Source: Sphaerosporella brunnea
Lineage: Eukaryota > Ascomycota > Pezizomycetes > Pezizales > Pyronemataceae
Reading direction: 5' to 3'
Assembly: GCA_008704415.1 (NCBI GenBank)
Contig: VXIS01000078.1
Span: 62,001 to 126,000 of the forward strand
DNA: 64,000 nucleotides
This document shows, one piece after another, positions 36,601 to 48,739 of this stretch (position 1 is the stretch's first letter; the number at the start of each line of letters is the position of its first letter). Position numbers and translations under genes: made by a program. The notes below the pieces were generated by a model. That model worked only from the letters and a program-made list of their open reading frames with translations, had not been told where the DNA came from and did no database searches.

Positions 36601-38979
36601 CAAGAGACGCATCTCTCCCAGTATGCCCATCAAAAAACTGGTTTTGCCGCTCCCAACGGGACCAGAGATGACAGTCAATCCGCGGGGAACGCATTCAACG
36701 TTAATGTCGGAAAGACGGAAGTTGTTGTCGTCTTCCGAGCCAGGCGCACACCACGAAAGCGTGGCGTGCTTAAAAGCTGGAGGGCGGTATTCGCCTTCCA
36801 TGCTGTTATCATGGACGGACTGCTCAAGTTCTTCCTCATGATTCAGGAACTTATCAATTCTGTCGAGCGAGACGAATGCATAAAGCACCTGCTGTGATAC
36901 AAATGCCATCCAAGTGAATTGAGATCGGAGGATATCAAAGAGACTGATAGCCGTGAAAGCAATGCTTGCAGTGAGCGGTTGCTTCATCACTTTTGTATAG
37001 ATTCCGAAGGTCGCCAACATGTTGAAAATCGGCAGCAGGGTTGAAATCGTGTGATATGTGAGGTTGTACACAGCACTGATGAGACTGAGCTTGAGCTCTG
37101 AATCTCGCTTTTCCGCAATTCGGTTCAAGAAGGGCTTCTCCATTCCGAAGTACTTGATGATTCTAACGGAATTCATTGTTTCAACCATCAGGCCAATCCG
37201 GCGATCCGTGGCTTCCCGGAGTCGCTTCTGGATTCTGGCCAAGAATTTGGCGAGCACAACGGGAACGAAAATCGTGGCAATCATGAGTGCGACACCCACA
37301 AGACTTGACCATCCAAGGAGGTCGTACAGGAATATAACAGCCAATATGATCTCGATGGGTACTGTACCAACAAGCATGAAGAACTCTCTAATCATGGAGT
37401 CAGAACACGTCTCTGGAGCTTCTTCTGACAAGAAAACCTACCGCGCATCAGCCAGTTGTTGTAGATCTGAGGACATCATATTGTTGATGCGTCCAACTTT
37501 GGAGCCCATACTAGAGGGTTGGTTGCCGGCCTTTTCAGCATCTTTCTCGTCGCTGGTGAATCTGATCTTTAGCGTCTTCTCTAAAAGTGCTTGTGTGAAA
37601 GCAGCCTTGATCCGAATAATGAGTCTTGTCGAGTTGAAGATGTAGCCTTGCCATACCGCTGCAGTTGCGATAGGGCCGAAGAACAACCCACCAACCCAGA
37701 ACCACGGAGTGATCACAGGTACCTTGGATTTCTCAATGTATGCCAGCAGCTCTCTCATCGACATGGGCCAGATGAACTGTCATACTATCAGTAGACTCTC
37801 GTACCAGACAAATGTGCATCCGTACCTGAAAAGCACCGACTGCAAAGCTAAACAATGTCATGTATAAGAAGTCCCAGCGGAAGAGGGCGAACATCGTTTT
37901 GAGAGCAGTCGACTTCTTGTTAAGCTCATACTTGTTGAACCACAGCCGGGCACGATCATAGTCAGGCAGAGGATCGAAGTCAGCTGCTTCGATATCGCGC
38001 TTCCAGGCAATGGTGACAAGACGTGTAAGCCAGCTATATGAAAAATATTCGATGACCGGTGCGGTTTGCTCCGGCGCTGCGACGTCCGTCGAAAACGGAT
38101 CCACCGGGTACCTGTAGTGAGATGCATCAGCTATGCGCACAATCGCAGCAGGGAACATTAATCACCATTCTCGCGGCGTTAGGACAAAACAAGCTTCCAG
38201 AAACACTGATAGAGCTGCTCGTGTATAAATCCCCCAGCCGGCACGTGCGTCGACCATCCTCTCTCGAGGCGGATCGATCAACAATTTTGGCCATATGTCA
38301 CGATGTAAGACCAGTACCATAGGAACTAAGCATCCCAAGCATGACAAGAGAAACAGAATGGGTCTGTATGGTGTAGCATAGAAACGGAATGCAAAGATGG
38401 CGAGCATGAATGCCCAGTATGCCAGTTCCACGGCTTCCTCAACATACTGGCCACTCTGCGTAATTCTGAATCCCAGTAGAACGGCATCCGCAACAACCAG
38501 CCCTATTAGGCAGATCAATTGTACCCATGCCCATTTTCTCCGCGCGCCTATCACAAAACGTCAGCTTCAGCCTGACTATTGCCACCAGTGACTCAGAGCT
38601 TCATACCCTCCAATTTTTCGATTGGGACTTTCGACGGCAGCTGATCGGCCCCATAGAGTGCTGCAAAGTCGTCCTTGTTGAATATCGTGAACGACCGATA
38701 ATCCGCTGGTGGCATGAACGGGACGCCTGTGAGCAAGCGCCGCACACCGAGGATCGCGAGGACAGCGACAGCCGAAGCCACCAAAAGCGCAATGCGGGTT
38801 CGCGTCTCAAAGTTTCTAGCATGGGGGTTGTCAGTGAGTCGCAAACACTCTGTCCGGCAACGGCACCAGCGCACTTACATTCCATCGAAGCTACCGCCAG
38901 CGAAGGGACGTTCGAGCATGTCATTGGGACGCAGGAACTCTTTGATGGAGCCACCCTGGGCAAACAATGCGTGGTTCAT
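33655..38979 (-). CDS. ABCC-type (MRP-like) ABC transporter, 14 exons
   Basis: Full-length ATP-driven exporter, probably of organic anions, drugs or glutathione conjugates. Exons: 38979-38879, 38815-38607, 38547-38166, 38111-37826, 37776-37442, 37387-35234, 35185-34993, 34939-34880, 34827-34684, 34634-34262, 34198-34128, 34068-33963, 33899-33833, 33778-33655; 1534 aa with all phases consistent. The N-terminal ~230 residues have about five hydrophobic segments (TMD0-like). NBD1: GPVGSGKTS (about residue 680), LSGGQKARIALARA, VILDDVLSALD. NBD2: GRTGAGKSS (about 1294), LSQGQRQLLAFARG, VILDEATSSTD (split by an intron), then IMIAHRL. An Asn/Gly/Lys/Thr linker (NGAANGNTNGKTNGKGTGK) lies after NBD1. 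The start ATG is the first in frame but upstream codons are also open; the N-terminus is the least sure part. Confidence 0.9.
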
Positions 38980-39750
38980 CGCGTCGTCGCCGGCGGACAG
39001 CAACTGCTGCCTGTAGATACGCGAGGAAATGGCTGGCTGGCTGGTTGGCTGGCTGGCTGGCTGAGCACGATGAGAGGCCGAGCTTCGCCGAAGCAGTTGC
39101 TTGGATATTTATGTATTGAGTTTGAGTAGCGGGATCCTAGCAGCTAGATATTGGGAACTGAAGGACTCCCGGGATTGGCAGGTTGTTGCGCGGCAGCCCT
39201 AAAGTCCGCAGGGGGGGGGGGGCGGGTAGGCAGGAAGTGTGGGACGGAAACGGAGACAATCGCTGGCCGCGTTCGTCTCTGGCCGTCAAGTACCATACTA
39301 TGGGGTGGAAGCTGTGGGGCAGCTGAGCAGCTGCCTTGTCTCTCGGTGGACTTCTCCATCGCGGCAAAGTGAGCGAGCAAACAAGAACAAACAAACGCAC
39401 ACAAGTGAGACAAAGAGGAGCCCCGGCCACCATTTATAAGAAGATGCAACCATCGCAAGCAGGCGCCCGTGCAGACAGCAGGCCGAGACAGCCAATTACA
39501 CGATGTAACCAGCAAGGTTCGCAATCAGAACGGGATCAGCTCGAGAGCACAGCCAGCGGCCACACATGTCGAGTCGAGGGGCTGGCTGTGTCACGAAAGG
39601 GTGGCGTAGCTGAAACATCTGCTCTATCCAGCTTTGCAGGAACCCGGAGCCTCGATTGCGCAACTAGCCGCTGTGCGGATCGGTGGATCGGAGTTCTTGG
39701 GTGCAAGGAGCTGGGAAGAACCGAATGTAACCTGCGATCGTGTGCTCCCT
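38980..39750. other. Promoter-side gap with GGCT microsatellite and G run
   Basis: Contains an imperfect (GGCT)n tract at 39029-39062, an 11-base G run near 39211 and GC-rich sequence. No gene recognised before the ARPC1-like homology begins. Confidence 0.5.
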
Positions 39751-39751
39751 T

Positions 39752-41010
39752 CCACGAGCCCATTGCCGACCGCTCATTCAGCGCCGATCGGAGCCTGCTT
39801 GCCATTGCCCGAGACTCCCGTGTTCGGCTTTGCGCGCGCTCTGTAAATGGCTTCGCTCTGCAGGATGAGCTTGCTGGGCACAACAAGACCGTAACCAGCG
39901 TTGACGTTGCTCCTCGCAGTGGGAATATTGTCACCTGCTCTCAGGGTCCCCAATCCTATTTGGGTATTGTCGTGTAGAAATTCGACCTCCCCCCAAAAGA
40001 AAAAAAAAAAAAAAAAAAAAAAAAACAAAAAAAAACCTCAACCCTGGAACCTCACGATACATAGCACGCGATCCGATGCAAGTAGCTTCACCTCCGATTT
40101 TTGATCGCCAAAACGGCTAGCGTGAGGTTGGCTATTCATTCGGTGCTGACAGTTTCAGATCGTAATATGTAATGCCCTTGTCTGTGAGCCGTCTCCGACG
40201 GGCTGGAAGCCCACTCTCGTTCTCCTCCGCATTATTAACCGCGCGGCAACCACCTTCGCTGGTCGCCCCGATGAGACAATATGTTTGCCGTCCGTCGGTT
40301 CTGGAGCCAGAGTCATTGCCGTGTGTTACTTCGAAGAGGAGAACGATTGGTAGGTGTCGAAGCACCTCAAGAAGCTACTCCATTCTACCGTCCTCTCGGT
40401 GAACTGGCACCTCAGCTCGGCTCTTCTCGTTGCCGGCTCTGCCGGCGCTCATGCTCGCGTGTTTTCTGCTTTTATCAAGGGTGTCGACCAGCGCCCCGGG
40501 CCGACCCGACCGTCTGGGGAGAGCGCTTGCCGTTCAACACGGTGTGCGGTGAGTTCGGCAACAGCTCTGCACTCTGTTGCGTTTTCGCCCTCGGGAGATG
40601 CACTTGCATGTTGCCGTTCACCAACTGATCTGGACCAGGGAGGACCAGATTGTTGCTGCTGGCCATGATGGTCACCCGGTCGTCTTCCAGGATGACATGA
40701 ACGGCGGCTGGACTCAGGCTTACAGCGTTGACGACCCCTCTCAGAGGCAGGGTTCCAGCGAGGCCGACGAGAGCAGCGCATTGAACATGTTCAGGCAAAT
40801 GGATTTGAAGGGGAGGACTTCCAGCGTTGATGATACCAACTTGAAGACGATTCACCAGAACACTATCTCGCATGTTACCAATTCAGCTCCACTAGGTATT
40901 TCGCATCATGGTCCCCATCAACTGAGTCGATTCTTCAGCGTGGATGGCCGTATTTTCATCTTCCCAGTTGCTTCAAAGCAAGGCAACCAGGTTGATTGGG
41001 ATCGCTTCCC
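39752..41010 (+). pseudogene. Broken copy of Arp2/3 complex subunit 1 (ARPC1)
   Basis: WD40 protein of the actin-branching Arp2/3 complex, here not translatable. Recognisable pieces: FHEPIADRSFSADRSLLAIA and VNGFALQDELAGHNKTVT (about 39752-39900); TGWKPTLVLLR; VGSGARVIAVCYFEEENDW; VSKHLKK; HARVFSAFIKGVD; VHSVAFSPSGDALA-like; REDQIVAAGHDGHPVVFQ; SALNMFRQMDLKG; LKTIHQNTIS; FFSVDGRIFI. Lesions: TAG at 40351-40353 in place of Trp, a stop after DRN near 40170, net frameshifts around 40490-40540 and 40625, and loss of about 25 codons after SGDALA. An intron containing a long A run (about 39990-40035) is retained, so this is not a retrocopy. No start codon region is recognisable. An intact copy is expected elsewhere. 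Confidence 0.85.
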
Positions 41011-41603
41011 AGATTAAATGTGTATTTCGAATAGAGAATTGCGGCCGAGACAGATGTCTTATCATTGTCGAGCGTGACACAGCCGTGGCGAGAATTGGTG
41101 ATGTGCAGTTCCAGCCGGCGTCACGAGCCACCGGCATCTGCAGTACGTCATGTCGTTGTGCAGTATTTTGCTTTTGGATGTAGGCACGCCGCTGCTAGAA
41201 ACAGAGCACGTGCACAGTAGAAACGAGCAGAAGTGCAACTATCTTCGGCAAAGTAAACTTGGGCTTCGAATTCAAAGATGTATGTACGAGCACGCAACTG
41301 CGATCATCAAAGGCGGCGAAAAAAAGCAAAACGGTCGCAAAACGGTCACGTAGATAAACGGGATGATCATCGCGTGGGTGTGGTCGATATGCATGTGTGT
41401 AGGCAGACTTTGCCTGAAAATCTGACGCATATGCTTTGGCCCACCCGAAGTCCATCCATCGGCCCTAAAGAAAACTAAACCTGCACCTTGGCCACCGCCC
41501 AAGCTCGATTGAGCAGCATCATGCGAACTCGAACGGCCACTTTTCTCCCTCACGTCGAAAGCTGTAAAATAGATAATAAAAAACAGGACGACCGTTATAG
41601 ACC
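41011..41603. other. Intergenic, nothing recognised
   Basis: About 590 bp after the ARPC1 debris; only short, unrecognised frames. Contains the DUF202 gene promoter. Confidence 0.5.
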
Positions 41604-42521
41604 ATGCCCGTACCCGCCTCCGCAAATCCCGTAATTCCCAACGGGGAGCAACAACCTGTCGACTCTCCGCCTCAGCCAGCTCTCCAGAAAACCGTCAGCT
41701 TCCACGAAAACAAGCCAGGCGACATGGCAACTAGCAGCGGGCTAGCCGTCGACAATGAACGTACCCTCATTGCTGCCTCGCTCGGGCGCCAGCGAAGCTA
41801 TAGCTCCGTCAGCGAGCACCTCACGGCACCCGTCCCGAACCGTCCGCACGACGAAGACGATCATCACTCGGGCTCCCACGGCGACGACAGCTTCGCGTGC
41901 GGGCTGTTCCATAAGCTCGGCGCAATTGAGTTGGAGAATAAGGGCTCGGTTGCGAGGGATCATTTAGCGCTTGGTACTTCCTTTATCCCGGCGCCGGATC
42001 CAGACCTGACGGGTTCTCACAGAACGTACCTTCCTCGCATGGCTTCGGACTAGCCTGGCTTTCGCTTCCATAGGTAGGTGTGGCCACCGCTTTTTTCGTT
42101 GCGCATGGAAGTTGGCTGATTGTGTTGGAGGAATTGCAATCACTCAGTTGTTCCGGTTGAACTCGGTGATGGGCCCGGATACGAACGTCAAGGAGACTCT
42201 TGGAAGCATAGGGAAGCCTCTGGGTGCAACGTTCCTGGGTATTGCAATAGTTGTGCTGTTGACTGGGACGAATCGGTGGGTGTGTCCATCAGTGGTTTTG
42301 GGGCAATGGCTGATGTGGTGGCAGATACTACGAAAGTCAAGCATGGTTATTGCAAGGAAAATTCCCCGCCAGCAGGGGAAGTGTATTCCTATTGACCTTC
42401 GTAGCATGTGCGGTGAGTTTCCTCGCCCCTGGGACCAGCTTGAATACTGATGTGAAGACAGCTGATCATCACTTCGTTGGTGATTGTGCTAATCGTTGCA
42501 CCGGCGCAACGTGAGCTCTAG
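41604..42521 (+). CDS. DUF202 (YidH-like) membrane protein
   Basis: Five exons: 41604-41973, 42023-42073, 42131-42275, 42325-42412, 42462-42521; 237 aa with all phases matching. The N-terminal ~110 residues are polar, Ser/Pro-rich and probably cytosolic. Then the DUF202 core: NKGSVARDHLALERTFLAWL (residues ~112-131), RTSLAFASIGIAITQLFRLN, GKPLGATFLGIAIVVLLTG, NRYYESQ, GKFPASRGSVFLLTFVACA and a last hydrophobic segment LIITSLVIVLIVAP. Three membrane spans. Fungal members are vacuolar or plasma-membrane proteins of unclear role. Without splicing, the conserved parts fall in different frames; the 49-nt intron 1 (donor GTACTT, branch CTGAC) restores LERTFLAWL. Confidence 0.85.
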
Positions 42522-42924
42522 AGAATCGCCATAAACCCTCAGGCGGGATATTTGCTTCTTTAGGGTGTTATTTGGGACTTGACCGGTGCACAAACCTACT
42601 TGCTGTTTTATCATCTTCCGGCGTACTGTAATTGTGTTTTTTGGCGACAATGTTGGTGTATACTTGGGACGTGGCACTTGGTCTTCTTAGGGGTTTGTTT
42701 ATAATAAGAGCATCTGTTTACATGTAATGGATTGATACAGGAGGAAGTCCGGGTATCTTGAATTGGACCGAACGTGGGTGTCAATGCTAACACTGAGATG
42801 CTGAGATCGGGAGTTGCACCTGTTTATCATCACGACATCTCACTCATTTGTGGACAGCTGCAGACTGCCTTTACCTATAACCATAGCTACAGTATTCTAT
42901 TCTAATGATGCTGCTCTGGGATGT
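42522..42924. other. Intergenic between convergent DUF202 and monooxygenase genes
   Basis: 403 bp of 3' flanking sequence; nothing recognised. Confidence 0.5.
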
Positions 42925-44236
42925 CTACAACCGAGCTGTTCTCTCCTTCCCAGTAACCAAACCCCTCGTCAGCAACGGGCTCCCCTCCCGCACATTTTCC
43001 AAACGATGGGCATCCAGACACGCCTGCCTACTAGCCAGCACAGCAGGCTTACACCTGTCCCTAACGTCTTTCTCATATGTCGCCAGCATCTCACCCATCT
43101 CCATTTGCCCAGCACGAACCTTTTTCAACCCCTCGACCAGGGCCATCACATCCGCAACCCCATGGTTCGCCGCCTCTCCACGGACTATCATTCATCAGCA
43201 TCCACCAGAAGGGCACCAGAAATGACACCTACACATGGTCATAGCATGGGCCGCATCACCCACGAGCGCAACCCTATCACCGAGATTCGACCACTCACAC
43301 CTGCTCCAATCTGCCAGCCTCAGTTCCGCTACGACCGTATCCTGTGTAAGACAGCCAATCGCGTCTCTCAGCTCCGCCGCAAACCCGCGAACCCTTCGCT
43401 TCACCATCTGTACCCTCTTCTCATTCCCTACCGGCACATCATCCCCGCAGCTCTTCCACAACCACGAAAGCTGCATCTGAACTGTAAACTCTCCCTCGGG
43501 GGTGGCGGGAGTTTCTAGCACGCTGAACCACAGATACGTTCCGCCCTCACACACCGCCATCCAGATCACGCCCCCGGCTTTTAGCAAGGGCTCAACCCGC
43601 CAGCGTGGAAGCTCAAGACTGAATCCCACGCCCCGCACGGGGAGCTGCATCAACCTCCCCGCCTTAGGATCCGGGAGCAGTAAGCTCCGCACCATCGACC
43701 CCGCCCCGTCAGCGCCAACCAAAAATGTCCCACACGCGGAACTTCCATCGGAAAACACCGCCCTGACCCGGCTTTCGCTGTCTTTGTGAACACTAACCAC
43801 CCGCTTCCCCCACCGCACCGGGAGCTCCGCCAGCAGCAGCCGCCGCAGCTGCTCCCGCCGCACGTTTAGCCGCCGCTGCGGTGGTATGTTGTATCGCCGC
43901 TCTAGAGTGCGGGCATCGACGCACGTGATGCCCACGTCCGCGGGGCCGGGGTAGATGGCGGATTGGTGCAGCAGCGGGTGGAGGTGGCGGGGGAGGAGGG
44001 TTAACAGCGTGGGTAAGGCCCAGTGGAAACTTATACCCCAGCCTTGTCCGCGGGAGGAGATGTGGGCATCTCGCTCGTAGAGGGTGAAGGGGATGTTATT
44101 AGCTCGAAGGGAGTGGGCGAGGATGGTGCCGATTATGCCGGCGCCTATCTATCTGGGGCGTCAGTATCAAATGACGGGAGAGGAGGGAGGAGTTTACGAT
44201 TAGGACGTGCGGTTCTTCTGGATCTCCGGCGGACAT
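42925..44236 (-). CDS. FAD-dependent monooxygenase (PHBH/salicylate hydroxylase-like)
   Basis: Three exons: 44236-44198, 44148-43233, 43184-42925; 404 aa. The Rossmann FAD-binding motif is formed across the first splice: HVLIIGAGIIGTILAHSLRA...FTLYERD. DG motif region: GTFLVGADGAGSMVRSLLLP. The second FAD motif GDRVALVGDAAHAMTMFRGE (first 20 residues) spans the second splice and runs on into AANHGVADV. Flavin monooxygenases of this group hydroxylate aromatic or polyketide substrates using NAD(P)H. No biosynthetic cluster partners (PKS, NRPS, P450) are nearby, so substrate is unknown. The N-terminal MSAGDPEEPH gives a cytosolic start. Confidence 0.85.
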
Positions 44237-46366
44237 GTTGTTCTTCGTTTGTTGTTATGCTCTTCCTTCGTGGTATGGTGGTGCTGGCGGATTTATCCCC
44301 CAGAGAACAGAGAACACATTGCAGCGCCCAGCCGGAGCTATATGTATCTCTCTTCCTCCTCGCATCTGCATCGGAGCTGAGATATGCAACATCCGTGTCA
44401 CAGTCGCAGATCGCAGCTCACGGGGATGGCTGCGGATCCGGAGCCGGCGCTTATCTTATTTAGAGCAGATAGTTTTCGGGCTTCTCCGCTAGATACGTAT
44501 TCTCCGTGATCTACCTACGTGGGTAGATGTAGAATACATATATTGAAAAGTCGGATCATGGTGGTTCGGTGAATACGAGCGCACGGCTCACACTCACTTT
44601 CAACCAAAGATGCGAGGCCGAATTCCACCTCGGAACGCGGCGACATAACAAGAAGTATCTACAGTGGGGATGTGCGGGTCGTTTGGTATGCTGCTGCTGC
44701 TGCTGCCGTAGCTAGAGTAGTGAGGTAGGAAGTATGTAGAATCCTGCAACATCAACTTGGACCCCCTCGTCTTCTCACGATGCCTCTAGGATATAGAGTC
44801 GTTCCAAAAACAAGTAAGTATGTACTTTTTCATATGTAGCGCACCCGGGAGGCGAGGAAAGGTGAAGTTGAGCGAGTGCTGGGCTGTGATTTAGTCGGCG
44901 TCGCGGTGTCAGGAGAGACTGAGTGACATCCGGTGAAGCAGGGATTTTATTTTATTTTTTTATTTTTGGCACCCATTCGTTGTGCGTGCATATCTTGCAT
45001 ACGTAAACTGCTGGCTGGTCTGGAACACTGGGATGGGGATGGGGATGGGGATGGGGTTGCTGGAATTGGAATTGGCCGGGCTTGCATAGTTGGCCAGTTA
45101 GTTGGCCAGTTAGTTGGGGGGTAGTTGGGGGTAGGTCTTCCCGTCGCTCGATAATAGTGGCTGGATGGAGAGAACTGTTAACCTTTCCGATTTGTATGCT
45201 CCCCAATCCCAACTGGATAGATCAGCTAGCTAGCTAGCTAGCTAGCTGCTTAGCGAGTCTATGGTAACCGCCGGTCTATTTGTTGGCGGCGGGAAAGGGC
45301 TTTCATGCAAGCCAACGCGAGAGCATCATGACCTCTCACTCCCCCCCCCCCCCCACACAACTGGCCTGGCAGCAAAAAAAAAGTCTTAGTGTCGGCCCAG
45401 TACCAAGTAGGTACCCGGCAATAATCTGATTCTACAAGTAGAGCTCTTCTCGTGGATGGCAGCCATGCTTGAGAAATGGGGGACGGAGAGACAATAAGAC
45501 AATAATGCAGTCTTTGGTTTCTGTGCATGCTTCTTTCTAGCGGGTTCGCGACTCACAGAGTATTAAGTATCTATTCGGTATGCGCAGAACTCACTGCCGC
45601 TGCCACAGAACTAACCCAACTATTCTGGCCTGGCCTGTCCTGTCCTGGAGATACGCAACCATAGATTAACGACCAGAGTATCAACAATTACCCACAAAAT
45701 TCAAACAAACTTAACATTGCGAGATACGGGACAGCTCAAGTCATTCGTTTTCTTACTACATATCAGCGTCAAAAGCGCCGTCTGTATTTGTTTGGGAGGC
45801 GCATGTTCCCACCTCGAGCTCCACAGAATCTCACTCACTCACTCACTCCCTCCCACTAATGCACCTGCAACTCAACCGCTCTCGTCACAACGGTATCACA
45901 ATTCTCCAGCCAGGGCCAGAAGCGGCAGTTCCACGCTCCGAATCCAAAGATCATCTTATCGCATTCGCATGCATCACTCCATCCCCTCAACCCAACCCCT
46001 CCTAGGCCTCGCCTCGCCTTGCCATCCTGAAGGAAAGTCGTGACAGAAAAATATGATATCGTCTCGTATCGTATGTATCGCGATCGCTGCAATGCAAAAG
46101 AGAGAAAAAAAGGCTCCGTGCGCAACCAACGTCCCAACCAGCCATGCAAATGAATGAAGTAGTCCCAACCGCGTAAACAAAATGCAGAAATCAAATAAAC
46201 AAAACAAAGAACGGGGGAAAATTCAGAAGGGCTGGAAAAAAAGATTATACACCCGAAAATTTTTGTTCTATACAGCAGCAGACGCCAAACCCGAAAAGAA
46301 CTAAATGCGCAGATTGCTTTGGTATCCTGAAAAAAGGAACGAAAACGGAAAAATGATGCTGCCACA
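44237..46366. other. Long intergenic gap with simple repeats
   Basis: 2.1 kb. Contains (GCT)n near 44690, a GGGGAT repeat (45030-45056), GTTGGCCAGTTA repeats near 45090, (GCTA)n at 45225-45247, a 14-base C run at 45341 and (CTCA)n near 45832. No protein or RNA gene recognised. It includes the 3' region of the GPI-protein gene. Confidence 0.5.
45030..45056 (+). repeat. (GGGGAT)n G-quadruplex-capable tract
   Basis: Five G-runs (GGG then four GGGG) separated by AT. This meets the usual G4 pattern with 2-base loops. Confidence 0.85.
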
Positions 46367-47404
46367 TCACAGGAAATAGGCTCCGGCAACGACACCAATG
46401 GCTGCGGCGATGTGCTGGACGTTGGCGTAGAGACCCATGGCTGCGTTGGTCTGCAGAGCGCCGCCAGGGCTAGTCGTGGTTGCAGGCGTGTTGGTGGCAG
46501 TCTGTGTCGGCGTCACAATGACAACACTGACCATGGTCGTGGGCGATCCATCAATTGTCGTGGTTCTCCGCGAAGTGGAGAAGCTGGTGCCCTGCTCGCG
46601 AGTGGGGGTGCTGGTTTCGCTGGTCGTGGTAGGGGCGTTAGTTGAAGTGGTGGCGGTGGTTTCACTGGTGCTGGTAGTAGAAGTAGTAGGAGGCTCGGTG
46701 GACGTTGTGGAAGTATTATCATCTGTAGTCGACGGCTCAGCACTAGAACTACGACTAGAGCTTGGAGTCTCAAGTGCACTTGAGCTAGACTCAGTGCTCG
46801 TGGTAGAGCTGGGGCTAGGCTCCTCACTTGTGGCAGAGCTCGGCCCTTCACTTGTAGCAGAGCTAGGCTCTGCACTCGTGGCAGAGCTGGGCCCTGCACT
46901 TGTGATAGAGCTAGGCTCTGTCGTCGTGGTAGTAGACACGGACGAAGGCTCACCAGTGGAAGAGGTAGTAGTAGTAGGAGTAGGAGTAGGAGTAGAAGTA
47001 CTGGTGGGAGTGGTTGTTGTAGGGGTTGCCGTACTTGAGGTGGACTGTGTTGTCGTCGGCGTCGACGACGTGGTGGTCACCGATGAAGTATCACTGCTGG
47101 TAGTAGTGGGCCCCGTCGTCGTCGTCGAGGACTCAGTTGAGTTGTTGTTCTGGCGCTTGGCCAACTCCACTAAGCGTGTGGCATCAGCAGCCTGTTGCCG
47201 ATGGATCGCTTCCAGCGCACTCAGATCGTGAGGAAACACACCGTGTTGGAACTTTCCAGGACCCTCGTATTTGTGGAGTTCCGCGTGGAGTGCTTCCGGC
47301 CGCACATCGCGAGCGAGTTCCAAAATGTTCTTTTCGGGCTCCGCGAGGACGGCGGGAGACAGCAGCAAAAGCACGCAGGCGAGAATTGAAGTGGTTCGTG
47401 CCAT
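46367..47404 (-). CDS. Ser/Thr-rich GPI-anchored cell-wall-type protein
   Basis: 345 aa, single exon. Signal peptide MARTTSILACVLLLLSPAVLA; a short helical domain (ILELARDVRPEALHAELHKY ... LSALEAIHRQQAADATRLVE) to about residue 85; then about 210 residues of Ser/Thr/Pro-rich sequence with imperfect repeats such as AEPSSATSEGPSSATSEEPS. These are probable O-mannosylation sites. The C-terminus is LQTNAAMGLYANVQHIAAAI then GVVAGAYFL, a GPI-attachment signal with a likely omega site near LQTNAAMG. The secreted protein is presumably wall- or membrane-bound. The repetitive codons make a long antisense open frame that is an artefact. Confidence 0.85.
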   Translation of the reverse strand: MARTTSILACVLLLLSPAVLAEPEKNILELARDVRPEALHAELHKYEGPGKFQHGVFPHDLSALEAIHRQQAADATRLVELAKRQNNNSTESSTTTTGPTTTSSDTSSVTTTSSTPTTTQSTSSTATPTTTTPTSTSTPTPTPTTTTSSTGEPSSVSTTTTTEPSSITSAGPSSATSAEPSSATSEGPSSATSEEPSPSSTTSTESSSSALETPSSSRSSSAEPSTTDDNTSTTSTEPPTTSTTSTSETTATTSTNAPTTTSETSTPTREQGTSFSTSRRTTTIDGSPTTMVSVVIVTPTQTATNTPATTTSPGGALQTNAAMGLYANVQHIAAAIGVVAGAYFL

Positions 47405-48739
47405 TATCGTTCGTTATTTAGCGATGTTAAGGTGGTTTTTCGTTCTTTTCGTTAAGGACTTTATGGGAGGAAAAAAGGTCGAGAGTTTGGTGGTGAGAAC
47501 GCGGGGATGTGCGGCAAGCAGGCTGTTTTTAAACAACAAACACAGCCCAGCCCAACCACTTTTGTTCTTTCTGCTCCAACGGTATTCTGCACGACCGACA
47601 GGCGGCAGTGCAGGTCGTTTAAGGATGGGAAGGATAGGCAAGCAGGCGAGGCAGGCTAAAGTCTCCGGGGGGGGCGCGGGTTGATTCGTCACGGATGCTC
47701 GAAGTGAGTGACTCGTTCGCCCTAGCGAAATGAGGAAGTCGTCGGAGCGGCGAGCGAGGATTGACTCCCAATTTGGAGGCAGCTGTCAGAACACGTTCTC
47801 TTGCGCAACACGGCTGGACTGATGCTATGTATCGCCGTGGATGGATGCGGGGCCGGATCTGATGTTGGAGTGATACGAGGGTGAGCCGTCAAACAGAGAC
47901 TTCGAAAAGCATGTATAAATAATACTTCGGGGCTGGATTGTCGACGATGTCGAGATTTTTGATATCACGAGTCGGGCGAAATTAAAAGGCCAGAAGCGGG
48001 CGTGCCAGGCTTTAAAGACTCAACACATGCTCTACAGAGTCTGCACACACACGCACGAAACTGGCTGGGCCTATGGACCGGCGGCCACGCTTTTGGTTGG
48101 ACTGCCCCGGACTGCGTGGCAGGCTGACGCTTTGCGAGACGGGGGTTGTTGCTGGCGTCGAAGATTCTCTGGTTCGTGTCCGCTCAGCCGCTCCAAGCTG
48201 CTGTTGCTATTTTAGTGCCCTCAGATCTCTCTGCAAGGCGGTGCAGGGAGGGGGTGGGGGGGCAACGGACACACGGGGCAGCACACAACACGAAGCGAAG
48301 GGAGTGTGAGAAAGCGACGATCCTCTGCAGAGCTCGCTTGTGGAGGAGGTCAATAGAACTTGGACTGCCTTTTGAGACTCGTGGACGGGTCTTCCAGCAT
48401 TCGCTGAGGTGGGGTCTTATGTTTCGTTTGCCGGGTTGGGGCATGTTGATGTTGTGCGCACGTACTCGAGACTATTCTGTTGGGCTCCCCGCGAATCACA
48501 AAAATTTAGCGTCGCTGAGTAATACGGCCATGCTTCACGTGACCCATCTGCTGTGAAGACATTGTAGAGCAGCGGGTGGATTCTGTTTCCTGATCATCCT
48601 CATCGACAATACTTCAATCAACAATAACAACATCGTCATTGATCCTCCCCTCTTCCTATCTTTCTTGGTCCTGTGTACGATCTCTTTCAACACCTGTTTT
48701 CACCAGAACAGGTTAGGCTGTACATGTATTTATACAAAC
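47405..48739. other. Long intergenic gap, nothing recognised
   Basis: 1.3 kb. Promoter of the GPI-protein gene at its left; G-run GGGGGG-type tracts near 47665 and 48250. No gene, tRNA or TIR element identified. Confidence 0.5.

Noticed and set aside
42925..44236. Part of a secondary-metabolite cluster
   Set aside because: No PKS, NRPS, terpene synthase, P450 or cluster regulator in the window; the ABCC transporter is 4 kb away with unrelated genes between.
46437..47231. 264-codon plus-strand open frame, Val/Gly-rich
   Set aside because: Antisense of the Ser/Thr repeat region of the GPI protein; low-complexity artefact.
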